Shown here in pieces: positions 17,442 to 26,837 of a stretch of 34,765 nt of DNA; within the stretch, counting starts at the first letter, position 1, and each line of letters opens with the position of its first letter. The position numbers and the translations under genes are program-made. The notes below the pieces were generated by a model. That model had not been told where the DNA came from. It did no database searches and saw only the letters and a list, made by a program, of their open reading frames with translations. Origin of the DNA: Planctomycetota bacterium (GTDB lineage Bacteria > Planctomycetota > Phycisphaerae > Phycisphaerales > SM1A02); NCBI GenBank assembly GCA_003671075.1, contig QWPT01000028.1, positions 1-34,765 on the forward strand, read 5' to 3'.

Positions 17442-19946
17442 ATGGAATTTCGATCGGTCCTTGCCTGCCTCTGCCTTGCGTTCTCCGGGGTTCTCGGAAG
17501 TTCGACGGCGGCGCAATCGGTCGACGTCGAGTTGCTGCATTTCGGCGCGGGCGATGTGGCGCGCGGCGGAGGCCCCTTAGCCCTGCTGGTGCAGTTTCGC
17601 AGCAGCCTTGATCGAGTGACCGAGATCGAGGCGGTGTGGGAGATCCCGAGCGCGGACCTCGACATCGTCGAGCACTCGCGGCGATTCGTGCTGAATCCCG
17701 GGCAGGCGCAACGACGCTGGCTGTACGGAGTGCTGCCGCCTTACCAACAAGGCACGCTGCAGTCGACGATCTTTGATCTTCGACTCTACGAGCTCGAGGG
17801 CGGCGAGCGGGTGCGCGATTTGGGCACGGCGAAACTCGCGCCGTCGACTGCTGCGAATCCGCCGAGAATCCTCGGTTTGAATGACGACGCGTTCCTAGTC
17901 GTCGGGCCGCGCGTGGCGGGGCTAGACATCTACGCACAAGCGGCGCAGAACGGAACGATTCCGTCGATGAATACGACGACGGCAATCGCCAACGCGCGCG
18001 ATATCGAAGCGTTTCCCGATCGTTGGGAAGGCCTAGCGATGTTCGACTCGATCGTGTGGGTCGACGGATCCATCGCGCCGGCACGGCTCTCCGCGGAGTC
18101 GGCGCGCGCAATCGAGCAGTGGACCGAACGCGGTGGAAACTTCGTGATCGCGCTGCCTGCATCGGGCGATCCGTGGTCGATTGGCGTAGAAGGTCGCCAT
18201 GGATTCAGCGGATTGCTGCCGTCGGTGGCGCCGACGCGCATCGATGATGTTGCCGTGAATGACATCCTCCCGATGCTGTCGGTGTCGAATTCACTGCGCG
18301 ATCCCAAGGCCAAGACTCGCCTTGGTTTGTTTGAGGAAGCGACACTTGACCGCGGTTGGCGTCCGTTTATTGCAACGCCGGCGACCAAGGCACCCAACTC
18401 GACGCTGGCGGCGGACAGCGGGCCGATTGATGGGAAAATCGTGGGTATTCGCCGCGAGTTGGGCTTCGGCCACATGACACTGCTCGGAATCGATGTCGAG
18501 GAACTCTCGGCGCGTGCCCTGCAAGTGCCAGCGATTCCGCAGGGCGATGTGTTCTGGAACCGCATCCTGGCGCGCCGCGCCGACACACCGTCGGGCGCGG
18601 AGTACACCGCGCTTGAGCAGAAGCAACGCTTGATCAGCAGCGGCGGTTACACGCGTGAAATCGGCGACGGAATGGCGATCGCGCAAACCATCGGACTTTC
18701 CGGCGAAGCGGCCATCGGCGTGTTGACGGCAACGGCGGTGTTCGGGCTCTACTGGCTGATCGCAGGGCCGCTCGGATTTGCTGCGCTGAAGGCGATGAAG
18801 CGCGAGCGTTGGTCGTGGGTGGCGTATGTCGGCGTGGCGCTGGTGTTCACGGTGGTGATCCTGCTGGTCGGTCGCACCTTTGCGGGACGAACGGCGCGCG
18901 CGAGCCACCTGACCGTGCTCGACATGATCGAGCGCGCGCCTGGCGAGAACGACATTACCCGCGTTCAGCGGCGGCGCGCGGTGACTTGGCTTTCGGTTTT
19001 TGCGCCCGACTACGGATCGGTTGAGTTGGCGATCGATCCCGATGGTGACCCCACGCTGCGCAACACGCTTGAATCGTGGCGGCCTGCTGGATCGTCGGTT
19101 GAGGGATTCCCGAGTCGTGAGCGCTACCAACTTCCGCTCGACAGCACCAACCGAGTCACGGTGCCGTCGCGCGCGACCACCGTCGATTTTAAGGCGCAAT
19201 GGCTTGGCGCCGTGCCTGAAGCGTGGGGACGAATGCCTCACGCACAGACGCCGATCACCGCCCAGATCGACAACAACGCAGCCACCCCGACGATCGCGTT
19301 GACTGGCTCGCTTCTGCATGAACTGCCGGGCACGCTGCGCAATGTGAAGGTGATGCACATCTGGCCGCGGCGAAATCCGCTGACCTCGCTTGCGCCCGCC
19401 GAAGCTGACGACGTACCGGTGCGACGCGCGATCGACCCGCTACCCAATCGCGGGGTGATGATGGATGTTACGGAATGGGCGCCAGGAAAACCGCTGGATA
19501 TGGCGCAGGTGTTTGGCGATCCGCGGCCGATGACCATTGTCTCGGGGCTCGAGCGCACGCTGGCAACGGTTTATTACGATGACACCGAACAGGACGCGCG
19601 CCAAACGGCGGGACTCCGCGACATTGAGCTCGAAAAATCGATGGACATGCTTTCGATCTACGGAATGCTGCAGCCGCCGCGCTACCTGCGCGACAACGGT
19701 GAGACCACGCTGCGCATCGCCCGATTGGGCGGCCGTGAGCTGGACCTATCGCAATGGCTCACGCAGCCGTGCTTGATCGTGACGGGCTGGCTCGAAGCCG
19801 CTCCCCTGCCCTACGACTTCACCCTCGATGGCGAGCGGATCAAAAGTTCGGGGCGGGTGATGGTGCGATGGGTGATGCCGCTGCCCGCGAGTTCGTACTG
19901 GATCGTGCCTGACAAGTTTCCGCGACCGAGCAGGAACAGCGAGTGA
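17442..19946 (+). CDS. Exported membrane protein partnered with ABC ATPase, hypothetical
   Basis: An 834-residue protein with a cleavable-type signal peptide (residues 1-24, ending STAAQS). A beta-rich N-terminal domain follows, then a region near 140-250 that resembles a class I glutamine-amidotransferase/DUF4350-like fold (phrases such as IEQWTERGGNFVIALP). Two transmembrane helices lie at about 423-447 and 458-480, and a C-terminal extracytoplasmic domain ends the protein. The start at 17442 is supported by the signal peptide and by TACACT 8 nt upstream. An upstream in-frame extension to 16998 overlaps the peptidase gene and is rejected. The ABC ATPase begins 10 nt after the stop, so the pair is an operon. 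A GldG-like or transporter-accessory role is an inference. Confidence 0.85.
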   Translation: MEFRSVLACLCLAFSGVLGSSTAAQSVDVELLHFGAGDVARGGGPLALLVQFRSSLDRVTEIEAVWEIPSADLDIVEHSRRFVLNPGQAQRRWLYGVLPPYQQGTLQSTIFDLRLYELEGGERVRDLGTAKLAPSTAANPPRILGLNDDAFLVVGPRVAGLDIYAQAAQNGTIPSMNTTTAIANARDIEAFPDRWEGLAMFDSIVWVDGSIAPARLSAESARAIEQWTERGGNFVIALPASGDPWSIGVEGRHGFSGLLPSVAPTRIDDVAVNDILPMLSVSNSLRDPKAKTRLGLFEEATLDRGWRPFIATPATKAPNSTLAADSGPIDGKIVGIRRELGFGHMTLLGIDVEELSARALQVPAIPQGDVFWNRILARRADTPSGAEYTALEQKQRLISSGGYTREIGDGMAIAQTIGLSGEAAIGVLTATAVFGLYWLIAGPLGFAALKAMKRERWSWVAYVGVALVFTVVILLVGRTFAGRTARASHLTVLDMIERAPGENDITRVQRRRAVTWLSVFAPDYGSVELAIDPDGDPTLRNTLESWRPAGSSVEGFPSRERYQLPLDSTNRVTVPSRATTVDFKAQWLGAVPEAWGRMPHAQTPITAQIDNNAATPTIALTGSLLHELPGTLRNVKVMHIWPRRNPLTSLAPAEADDVPVRRAIDPLPNRGVMMDVTEWAPGKPLDMAQVFGDPRPMTIVSGLERTLATVYYDDTEQDARQTAGLRDIELEKSMDMLSIYGMLQPPRYLRDNGETTLRIARLGGRELDLSQWLTQPCLIVTGWLEAAPLPYDFTLDGERIKSSGRVMVRWVMPLPASSYWIVPDKFPRPSRNSE

Positions 19947-19956
19947 GTCCAACGCC

Positions 19957-20904
19957 ATGCCCATGATCGAAACGGTCAACCTCACGAAGAAGTACGGCGA
20001 TTTCGTCGCGCTCGACAACCTCAACCTCACCATCGAGGAAGGAACTTGCTTCGGTTTCATCGGGCCCAACGGTGCGGGTAAGACGACGACGATCAAGATT
20101 CTTGCCACGCTGCTGAAGCCCACATGGGGCGAAGCGCGCATTGATGGGAAGGTCGTTGGCTATCAGAATCACCTGATTCGCCCGCTTATTGGCTATGTAC
20201 CCGACTTCATGGGCGCGTACCAAGACATGACCGTTGGCGAGTATCTGGAGTTTTTCGCGGCGTGCTACTCGGTTCCCGCGTCGAAACGCGAGCGGACGAT
20301 TACTGAGGTGCTGACGCTGACCGACCTCACGCATAAGACGGAGACTGAGGTGAACGGGCTGTCGCGCGGAATGCAGCAGCGGCTGGCGGTTGCGCGCGTG
20401 CTGATTCATGATCCGAAGGTGTTGTTGATGGACGAACCATCGTCGGGCCTCGATCCGCGCGCGCGCATTGAAATGCGCGAGCTGCTGAAGGAGTTGCGGC
20501 GCATCGGCAAGACCATTCTGATTTCCTCGCACATCCTGTCCGAGCTCGCAGACCTCTGCAACGCCGTGGGCGTGATCGAGCAGGGAAAGCTGATTTTCGC
20601 AGGCGCGTTGAGCGAACTCATGCAGCGCACCAAGGTCGGCAAGGTCGTGCAGGTTTCGGTGGAGGCGCGCACTGATGAGGCTGCGCAACTCTTGCGCGGC
20701 GTGCGCGGAGTCGCAAAGGTCGACATCGCCATCGAGGAAGGCGGACGGCGCATGGATGTGCAGCTGGAGCCGGATTCGGGCGTGGCGGCGAGCGAGTTGG
20801 CGGCGCGCCTGCTCGCGCAAGGTTTCCGGCTTTCGCGGCTGCAACCAGAGGAAATCAGCCTTGAAACCGCGTTCATGAGAGTGACCAAGGGGCTTGTGAG
20901 CTGA
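19957..20904 (+). CDS. ABC transporter ATP-binding protein
   Basis: A 315-residue ABC ATPase. Walker A is GPNGAGKTTT (about 37-46), the signature LSRGMQQR (about 136-143), Walker B VLLMDEP followed by SSGLDP (about 155-167) and the H-loop SSHILSE. The C-terminal 80 residues form the accessory domain seen in gliding/DrrA/CcmA-type exporters. It would power an efflux or membrane-remodelling complex in the cytoplasm. It is coupled to the exported two-helix protein just upstream. No permease gene follows, so the upstream protein or an unlinked gene must supply the membrane part. The stop codon lies inside a 17-bp triple repeat. Confidence 0.93.
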   Translation: MPMIETVNLTKKYGDFVALDNLNLTIEEGTCFGFIGPNGAGKTTTIKILATLLKPTWGEARIDGKVVGYQNHLIRPLIGYVPDFMGAYQDMTVGEYLEFFAACYSVPASKRERTITEVLTLTDLTHKTETEVNGLSRGMQQRLAVARVLIHDPKVLLMDEPSSGLDPRARIEMRELLKELRRIGKTILISSHILSELADLCNAVGVIEQGKLIFAGALSELMQRTKVGKVVQVSVEARTDEAAQLLRGVRGVAKVDIAIEEGGRRMDVQLEPDSGVAASELAARLLAQGFRLSRLQPEEISLETAFMRVTKGLVS

Positions 20905-20939
20905 GGGGGCTTGTGAGCTGAGGGGGCTTGTGAGCTGAG
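20889..20939. repeat. Three exact 17-bp tandem repeats across a stop codon
   Basis: GGGGCTTGTGAGCTGAG is repeated perfectly at 20889-20905, 20906-20922 and 20923-20939. The first unit includes the last codons and TGA stop (20902-20904) of the ABC ATPase. The other two fill the gap to the NAD kinase promoter. Confidence 0.95.
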
Positions 20940-20975
20940 GTGGACGCGGCACGCGGTTCGGGTCTGAGCACGAGC

Positions 20976-20981
20976 TACACT
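20976..20981 (+). promoter_or_regulatory. -10 box of NAD kinase gene
   Basis: TACACT with 9 nt to ATG 20991. No good -35 is visible. The gene's start fits the family and supports the box. Confidence 0.45.
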
Positions 20982-20990
20982 CCAACCCCT

Positions 20991-21848
20991 ATGCCGCCCC
21001 GCGCGCTTCTCATCGCCAATCGCATCAGGCCCGAGGCCGTACGCACCGCCGATGATGTTCGCGCGATCATCGCAACGCGAGCCCATATCACCGAGATCGA
21101 TGCGAGCGATGCGCCGCTGCCCGCGGATCTGCTCTTTGACCTCGCGTTTGTCATCGGTGGCGACGGCACGCTGATCGCGCAAACCCGTCGACTCGCCGAT
21201 CGCGCGCGGCCGATCGTCGGCGTGAACGCGGGAAGACTTGGATTTCTTGCCGAGTTCGATACCGACGACCTCGCCAAACACGCGGATCTCGTGTTCTCGC
21301 CAGCGCCGCCGCTGCGCGAGCGAATGATTCTGCATGTCACCGTGATCCGACCGGATGGATCGGTCTCGGACAGCGGACTGGCCATCAACGATGCCGTCAT
21401 TGCCGCAGGCACGCCGCACCGCATGATCGAGATGTCGCTGAGCGTCGACGAGGGCGCGGGTGGTGTTGAGATCACCGGGGATGGAGTGATCCTTGCGACG
21501 CCCACGGGCTCCACCGCGTACAGCGCGAGCGCGGGCGGGCCGATCGTTCACCCCGATGTCGCGGGCATCATCATCACGCCGATCTGCGCGCACAGCCTTG
21601 CGTTTCGTCCCGTGGTGGTCGGCGCGCACGAGTTGATTTCGATCACCCTGCGACGCGCCAATGAGGGAACCAGCGTGGTTCTTGATGGACAGCGCTTCGT
21701 TCCCATGCAGTCGGGCGACAAACTCCAGGCGAGCCAGCACACGCAAAAGGCCCTGTTTGTCGCCAATCCGTCCAATCGCTACTGGGAAACCCTGCGCGCG
21801 AAGATGCGATGGGCGGCGCCGCCTTCGTATCGCGACCGCGGCCCCTGA
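20991..21848 (+). CDS. nadK: NAD kinase
   Basis: A 285-residue protein that phosphorylates NAD to NADP in the cytoplasm with ATP or polyphosphate. The GGDGT motif (56-60) marks the active site and phosphate-binding loop. Other family blocks are GVNAGRLGFLAE, INDAVI and the Gly-rich DGVILATPTGSTAYSASAGG segment. Length is normal for the family. ATG 20991 places GGDGT at the expected distance and lies 9 nt after a TACACT box. The gene is followed after 86 nt by serS, which has its own -10 box. Confidence 0.96.
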   Translation: MPPRALLIANRIRPEAVRTADDVRAIIATRAHITEIDASDAPLPADLLFDLAFVIGGDGTLIAQTRRLADRARPIVGVNAGRLGFLAEFDTDDLAKHADLVFSPAPPLRERMILHVTVIRPDGSVSDSGLAINDAVIAAGTPHRMIEMSLSVDEGAGGVEITGDGVILATPTGSTAYSASAGGPIVHPDVAGIIITPICAHSLAFRPVVVGAHELISITLRRANEGTSVVLDGQRFVPMQSGDKLQASQHTQKALFVANPSNRYWETLRAKMRWAAPPSYRDRGP

Positions 21849-21918
21849 AGCGTGGGCGTGCGACTTTGGCGCGTGAGCTTCCTCGATCAACGCACGCACA
21901 GTGAAGTGCCGACTGCGC

Positions 21919-21924
21919 TATCTT
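21919..21924 (+). promoter_or_regulatory. -10 box of serS
   Basis: TATCTT with 10 nt to ATG 21935. This predicts a leader of three or four bases. No Shine-Dalgarno site is present in the gap. Confidence 0.45.
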
Positions 21925-21934
21925 CCGCGCAACC

Positions 21935-23332
21935 ATGATCGACCTCAAGGACCTTCGCGAGAATCCCGACCGCTACCGCAACGCTGTGCGAGACAAGTGC
22001 ATGGATGTCGATGTCGACCGCCTGCTCGCGCTCGATGAGGCGCGACGAGCGATCCTCACTCGTCAAGAAACCGCGCGATCGGAGCAGAACAAGATCTCGA
22101 AGGAGATCGGGCCGACCATCGGGCAACTGAAGGGAAAGCTCAAGGGCGCAGCGGGCGACGAGAAGGACCGTCTCGAAATTGAAATCGCAACGCTTGAGTC
22201 GAAGCCCGCGGAGTTAAAGGCGATTGTGGCCGAGGAAGAGCGCCACATGCAGGCGATCGAGCCGGAGTGGAAAGCACTGTGGCTGCAGGTTCCTCAACCA
22301 CCAACCGACGAGGTTCCCAAGGGCAAGGGCAGCGACGACAATGTCGAGGTTCGCCGCTGGGCCCCCGCTGGTTGGGACTTCAAGAAGAGCTTTGCGGAGA
22401 ACCGTGGCTTCAAGCCGCGCACGCATCTAGAACTCGTGAAGATGCACGGCTTGGTTGATTTCGAACGCGGCGTGAAGATCGGCGGCACGCGCCACTATGT
22501 GATGTGGGGCCTCGGCATGCGCCTGCATCAAGCGGTGCTGCGCTACGCGGTTGACTTCATGGCCGACAAGCGCGGCTTCACGCCGATGGGCGTGCCCGTG
22601 TTGGTGAAGGAAGAGTGCATGATCGGAACTGGCTTCTTTCCAGCCGGTCGCGAGCAGGCCTATCACATCGAGGAGTCCAAGCGCGGCTCAGGCCACGACA
22701 TGTTCCTGACTGGCACCGGCGAGGTCGGGCTCATGGGCCTCCACGCCGATGAAATCCTGCACATGGACCAGTTGCCGCTGAAGTACTGCACGGTTTCAAC
22801 CTGCTTCCGCCGCGAAGCCGGCGCGGCGGGCAAGGACACGGCGGGCCTGTACCGCATCCACCAGTTCGACAAGGTCGAGCAAATCGTGGTGTGCAAGGCC
22901 GATGACGCAGAAAGCCGCGCGTGGCACAAGCAGATGATCGAGTCGGTCGAGATGATTCTGCAATCGATGGGGCTTGCGTACCGATTGCTTCAGTGCTGCA
23001 CGGGCGACCTCGGCGTGAAGAACGAGGACATGATCGACATCGAAAGTTGGATGCCTGGACGCGGCGCAAACGGTCCCGACGGCGCGCCCACGGGCGAGTT
23101 CGGCGAGACCCATTCCGCGAGCCGTTTGAACGACTTCCAGTGCCGCCGCCTCAATCTGCGCTACAAGGACGAGGCGGGCAAGATGCGCTTTGCCTACGCG
23201 CTGAACAACACGGTGGCGGCGAGCCCGCGCATTCTGATCCCGCTGCTTGAAATGCACCAGCAGGCCGATGGCAGCGTGATTGTGCCCGAGGTGCTGCGGC
23301 CGTACATGGGCGGCATCGCGAAGATCGGCTGA
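21935..23332 (+). CDS. serS: Seryl-tRNA synthetase
   Basis: A 465-residue class II aminoacyl-tRNA synthetase that charges tRNA-Ser (and tRNA-Sec where present). It starts MIDLKDLRENPDRYR, the usual family start, and has the long antiparallel coiled-coil arm that grips the tRNA (about 30-105). Motif 2 is STCFRREAGAAGKDTAGLYR, and motif 3 is the FAYALNNTVAASPRILIPLLE segment near the C-terminus. The protein is about 35 residues longer than many homologues, mostly between the arm and the catalytic core. It is complete. Confidence 0.97.
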   Translation: MIDLKDLRENPDRYRNAVRDKCMDVDVDRLLALDEARRAILTRQETARSEQNKISKEIGPTIGQLKGKLKGAAGDEKDRLEIEIATLESKPAELKAIVAEEERHMQAIEPEWKALWLQVPQPPTDEVPKGKGSDDNVEVRRWAPAGWDFKKSFAENRGFKPRTHLELVKMHGLVDFERGVKIGGTRHYVMWGLGMRLHQAVLRYAVDFMADKRGFTPMGVPVLVKEECMIGTGFFPAGREQAYHIEESKRGSGHDMFLTGTGEVGLMGLHADEILHMDQLPLKYCTVSTCFRREAGAAGKDTAGLYRIHQFDKVEQIVVCKADDAESRAWHKQMIESVEMILQSMGLAYRLLQCCTGDLGVKNEDMIDIESWMPGRGANGPDGAPTGEFGETHSASRLNDFQCRRLNLRYKDEAGKMRFAYALNNTVAASPRILIPLLEMHQQADGSVIVPEVLRPYMGGIAKIG

Positions 23333-23395
23333 ATTCAAGGCGATACTCGGTCCCGAATCGCATCGAGAAGCGCAACGAATTCTCGGAGGTATCTC

Positions 23396-25156
23396 ATGGA
23401 AATTCTTAGTGCTCTTCGCCGTTCCACTCTCTCGCTTGTGCTGGCTCTGACTGCTGCTGCGGGTGGCCAGTCGCCGCCTGGAGATGGCTTTCAAGACCGG
23501 CCGCCTGATGGTGGTGGTCGCATGGGGCCGGGAGGTCCTGGCGGCGAAACACGGAAGATCCTCGAGAAATTCGACAAGAACGACAATGGCCGACTCGACG
23601 GCGCCGAGCGCGATGCCGCGCGCGAGGAACTGAAGAAGACTCCGCAACGCGCGGGTGGTGGGCGTGGAGGAATGCGCGGGCCAGGTGGTAGGCCAGGAGG
23701 AATGCCAGGAGGAATGCCGGGCGGAATGCCGGGCGCGGCGCGCGCCGAAACGAAGCCGGGGCCGAAGGTCGCGCCTGCCGATGTTCAAAATTACCCTGAT
23801 TCGCCGCTGTTTGCCCAAAATGTTGTGCGCACCGTCTTCATCGATTTCGATCTGCCCAACTGGGAGGAAGAGCTCGAGCTCTTTCACAACACCGATGCTG
23901 ATGTGCCCGCAACCATGACCGTTGACGGCAAGAAGTTCAACGGCATCGGCGTGCACTTTCGCGGAGCGTCGAGCTACATGATGGTGCCGCGCGGGACCAA
24001 GCGTTCACTCAACATCTCGATCGACCACACCGATACCAAGGCGCGGTTGTACGGACAAAACACGCTCAATCTTCTCAACTGCAACGGCGATCCATCGATG
24101 ATGTCATCGTTGCTGTACGCACAAATCGCTGCGCCGCATTTGCCTGTTCCCAAAGCGAATTTTGTGCATGTCGTGGTGAACGGCGAGTCGTGGGGCGTGT
24201 TCGCGAGCGTTGAACAGTTCAACAAGGTGTTCCTCCGCGAGCACTGGCCGAAGTCTGACGGCGATGGCGCGCGATGGAAGGTCATGGGCTCGCCGATGGC
24301 GACGGGCGGACTCGACTACCGCGGCGAGGCGCTCGCGCAATACAAGCAACGCTACGAAATCAAGACGAAGGACGATGGCAAGCAAGGCGCGAAGGACTGG
24401 AAAGACCTTGTAAATCTGTGCAAGGTGCTGAGCGAAACGCCGACGGACAAACTCGAAGCGGCGCTCTCGCCGATCCTCGACATCGATGGCGCGCTGTGGT
24501 TTCTTGCCCTCGACATCGCGACGGCGAACTCCGATGGCTATTGGATTCGCTCGAGCGATTACTCAATCTACAAGGACCCGCAGGGCGTCTTCCACATCGT
24601 GCCGCATGACATGAACGAGGCTTTCAAAGCGTCACATGGCGGGCCAGGTGGACCGGGCGGGCCAGGTGGACCGGGCGGACCAGGCGGTGGGCGCGGGCGC
24701 GGGCGTGGAATGCCGCGCGGACCTGAAGGACCGGGTGGACCTGAGGGACCAGGTGGACCAGGTGGACCGGGCGGGCCAGGTGGACCGGGCGGGCCGGGCG
24801 GCGGCTCGATGATCGAACTCGATCCGCTGACGGGCATGGACGATGCGATGAAACCGCTGCGCAGCAAGCTTCTTGCCGTGCCCGCGCTTCGAACCAAGTA
24901 TCTCGCCAATATCGCGGTGATTGCGAAGGAAATGAGCTGGGACAACATGGGGCCACTGGTCGCGGCCCACCGCGCGCTCATCGGCGAGCTGGTCGCACAA
25001 GACACGCGCAAGGCGTTCGCAACCGTGGCGTTCGAGCGCGAAACCTCCGCCGAACCGACGGGCGCGCTTCGCGAGTTCTTTGAGAAGCGTTCCAAGTATC
25101 TTCTCGGCTACACGCCGAAATCGGCGCAGCCGGCCCTGAAGGACCACGAGGAGTGA
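23396..25156 (+). CDS. CotH-kinase family protein with EF-hand and collagen-like insert
   Basis: A 586-residue protein. A signal peptide covers residues 1-24. One EF-hand loop, [12 protein letters not shown] (60-71), follows, then a Gly/Met-rich linker. The CotH protein-kinase-like domain runs from about 132 to 570. It includes [11 protein letters not shown] (183-193), KRSLNI (202-207), [14 protein letters not shown] (222-235), the ESWGVF segment and HDMNEAF (404-410), the likely metal-binding aspartate. CotH kinases phosphorylate serines of partner proteins. A GPG/GGP collagen-like stretch (about 416-470) is inserted right after HDMNEAF. The start has GGAGG 6 nt upstream. The DUF4956 gene follows after 6 nt. 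Confidence 0.9.
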   Translation: MEILSALRRSTLSLVLALTAAAGGQSPPGDGFQDRPPDGGGRMGPGGPGGETRKILEKFDKNDNGRLDGAERDAAREELKKTPQRAGGGRGGMRGPGGRPGGMPGGMPGGMPGAARAETKPGPKVAPADVQNYPDSPLFAQNVVRTVFIDFDLPNWEEELELFHNTDADVPATMTVDGKKFNGIGVHFRGASSYMMVPRGTKRSLNISIDHTDTKARLYGQNTLNLLNCNGDPSMMSSLLYAQIAAPHLPVPKANFVHVVVNGESWGVFASVEQFNKVFLREHWPKSDGDGARWKVMGSPMATGGLDYRGEALAQYKQRYEIKTKDDGKQGAKDWKDLVNLCKVLSETPTDKLEAALSPILDIDGALWFLALDIATANSDGYWIRSSDYSIYKDPQGVFHIVPHDMNEAFKASHGGPGGPGGPGGPGGPGGGRGRGRGMPRGPEGPGGPEGPGGPGGPGGPGGPGGPGGGSMIELDPLTGMDDAMKPLRSKLLAVPALRTKYLANIAVIAKEMSWDNMGPLVAAHRALIGELVAQDTRKAFATVAFERETSAEPTGALREFFEKRSKYLLGYTPKSAQPALKDHEE

Positions 25157-25162
25157 CATCCG

Positions 25163-25840
25163 ATGCCTGAATTCCTGACGACTGCGTTTGGCAGCGATGC
25201 GGATATCGCCTTTGTTGATGCGGCGACCCGACTATGCATGGCGCTCTTGCTCGGCAGCGCCGTCGCATTCGTCTACCGCTGGACACGAGGCCGCGCGTCG
25301 GACCAACGCTTCATCGCAACGCTGGTACTGCTCACCGTGCTTCTTACCGTGACAACGATTGTGATCGGCAACAATGTCGCGCGTGCGTTCAGCATCGTGG
25401 GCGCGTTGTCGATTGTGCGCTTTCGCACCATTGTTGAAGACACCCGCGACACCGCCTTCGTGATCTGCGCGGTGGCGGTCGGTCTGGCGATTGGCGCGGG
25501 GTACCTCATGGTTCCCGCACTGGCATTGGTGTTTGTTGCGGCGGCGGCGAAGTTGTTCAGCGGCGACGCGCGAAGAACCAGCGGCACCCTACGCAACGCC
25601 TTCACACTTCACATTCGCCTTGCGCCCCTCTTCACGCAGCGCGAGGCTCTGCAACGCGAAATCGCCGCCGGGACATCGCAGCCAACCCTGATCGGTATTG
25701 AATCAGTGCGCAGTGGTAGCGCCGTCGAGCGCAGCTACGAGATCGACCTCGCGGGCGAATCCGAAGCGGACATGCTGATCGAGCGCATCTCCACGCTCGA
25801 AGGCGTGCTTTCGGTTGAAGTGAAGCGCATCCTGAAGTGA
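25163..25840 (+). CDS. DUF4956 membrane protein
   Basis: A 225-residue protein with four hydrophobic segments (about residues 20-38, 50-68, 70-90 and 100-128) around the conserved ARAFSIVGALSIVRFRT segment that marks DUF4956. A soluble ferredoxin-like C-terminal half follows (about 140-225). DUF4956 genes are commonly found with CotH-kinase and VTC-like polyphosphate-polymerase genes. Here the CotH gene lies 6 nt upstream, but no VTC gene is present. GAGGAG lies 9 nt before the ATG and overlaps the CotH stop region, so translation is probably coupled. Confidence 0.9.
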   Translation: MPEFLTTAFGSDADIAFVDAATRLCMALLLGSAVAFVYRWTRGRASDQRFIATLVLLTVLLTVTTIVIGNNVARAFSIVGALSIVRFRTIVEDTRDTAFVICAVAVGLAIGAGYLMVPALALVFVAAAAKLFSGDARRTSGTLRNAFTLHIRLAPLFTQREALQREIAAGTSQPTLIGIESVRSGSAVERSYEIDLAGESEADMLIERISTLEGVLSVEVKRILK

Positions 25841-25857
25841 TCGCGGGTTAAGCGATC
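25839..25857. terminator. Small hairpin spanning two convergent stop codons
   Basis: GATCGC (25839-25844) pairs with GCGATC (25852-25857). It overlaps the TGA of the DUF4956 gene, and its loop contains the stop of the convergent phosphoesterase gene. The stem is short and has no T-run, so it is at best a weak terminator. Confidence 0.25.
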
Positions 25858-26828
25858 GTCCAACCTGTCGGCCGCAATTGGTACTCGAACGAGCCGTCGG
25901 TTTTTAGGTCGATGAGTGCGTAGCAGGGATCGCAGTAGGTCGCGTTTTTCTTCCACCAGCCACCACAGATGGCGCCGCTGCAGGCGTAGGTCACGCCGTC
26001 GGCAGTGCAGCGGTCGACGAGGTGGGTATGGCCGCTCAGCACCAGCTTCACCCGGCCGGACTTGCGGAACATCTTGTGAATGTCGGCCGCATCGAGGTGA
26101 ACCAGACCGCCGGAGATGATGGTCTGCTGGTTCTTCACACTGCTTTCGCCGCGGATGGACGGGGTGATGGTGACGATCGGGATGTGCGACACGACGACGG
26201 TCGGAAGCGTGTTTGCAGCAAGGTCCTTCTCGAGCCACGCGCGCTGCTCGGGATTGATCTGCGCGAGATATCCGCACTCGTCCTTGGGATCATGCTCGAC
26301 CGAGCTGAGCACGATGAAGTGCCAGCCGTTGCGATCAAAGCTGCGCCAGCGCGATGCGAGTTTGGTCTCAGCCATCGCGCGTGCGTATCCGTAGTCGGGT
26401 TCGCTTCCGTCGAGACCGGATTTGGCCTTGCACCAACCGAAGACATCGTGATTGCCAAGGCAATGCTCCACCGGAACCTTGCAGTGCTCGTCGAAAGTCT
26501 TGTGAAAGAGCGCCCATTCGGCATCGACGGTCGCACGCTTGGTTGCGAACGAATCCATCACGAGGTCGCCGCCGGTGAGGATCATGCTGATGCCCTCGCC
26601 CTGCGCCGTGGCCAGCGCGCGCGCGGTGCCTTGCGCGGCGTTGTGCTCGGTGGTCATGTGAATGTCGGTGAAATGCGCGAACAACAACGCGCGATTGTTG
26701 GCGACTGCGGCCTGCGGTTCGGCTGCGGATGCTGTGGGCGGCTTGATGCCTATCGCAACTCCGAACGCGCCTCCGAATGCAGCGATTCCAGAGATGGCGG
26801 TGAAGGAGCGGCGGTCGAGGGTGGGCAT
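25848..26828 (-). CDS. Tat-exported calcineurin-like metallophosphoesterase
   Basis: A 326-residue protein with a twin-arginine signal (DRRSFTA at 5-11, then a hydrophobic stretch to about residue 36). The mature part has the five metallophosphoesterase blocks: DIH, GGD (in ILTGGDLV), GNHD, SHIP and GHTH. The enzyme should bind two metal ions and cleave phosphomonoesters or diesters outside the cytoplasm. Substrate unknown. ATG 26828 follows a good promoter by 9 nt. The gene ends 7 nt from the convergent DUF4956 gene. Confidence 0.92.
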   Translation of the reverse strand: MPTLDRRSFTAISGIAAFGGAFGVAIGIKPPTASAAEPQAAVANNRALLFAHFTDIHMTTEHNAAQGTARALATAQGEGISMILTGGDLVMDSFATKRATVDAEWALFHKTFDEHCKVPVEHCLGNHDVFGWCKAKSGLDGSEPDYGYARAMAETKLASRWRSFDRNGWHFIVLSSVEHDPKDECGYLAQINPEQRAWLEKDLAANTLPTVVVSHIPIVTITPSIRGESSVKNQQTIISGGLVHLDAADIHKMFRKSGRVKLVLSGHTHLVDRCTADGVTYACSGAICGGWWKKNATYCDPCYALIDLKTDGSFEYQLRPTGWTIA

Positions 26829-26837
26829 GATCCGCGC

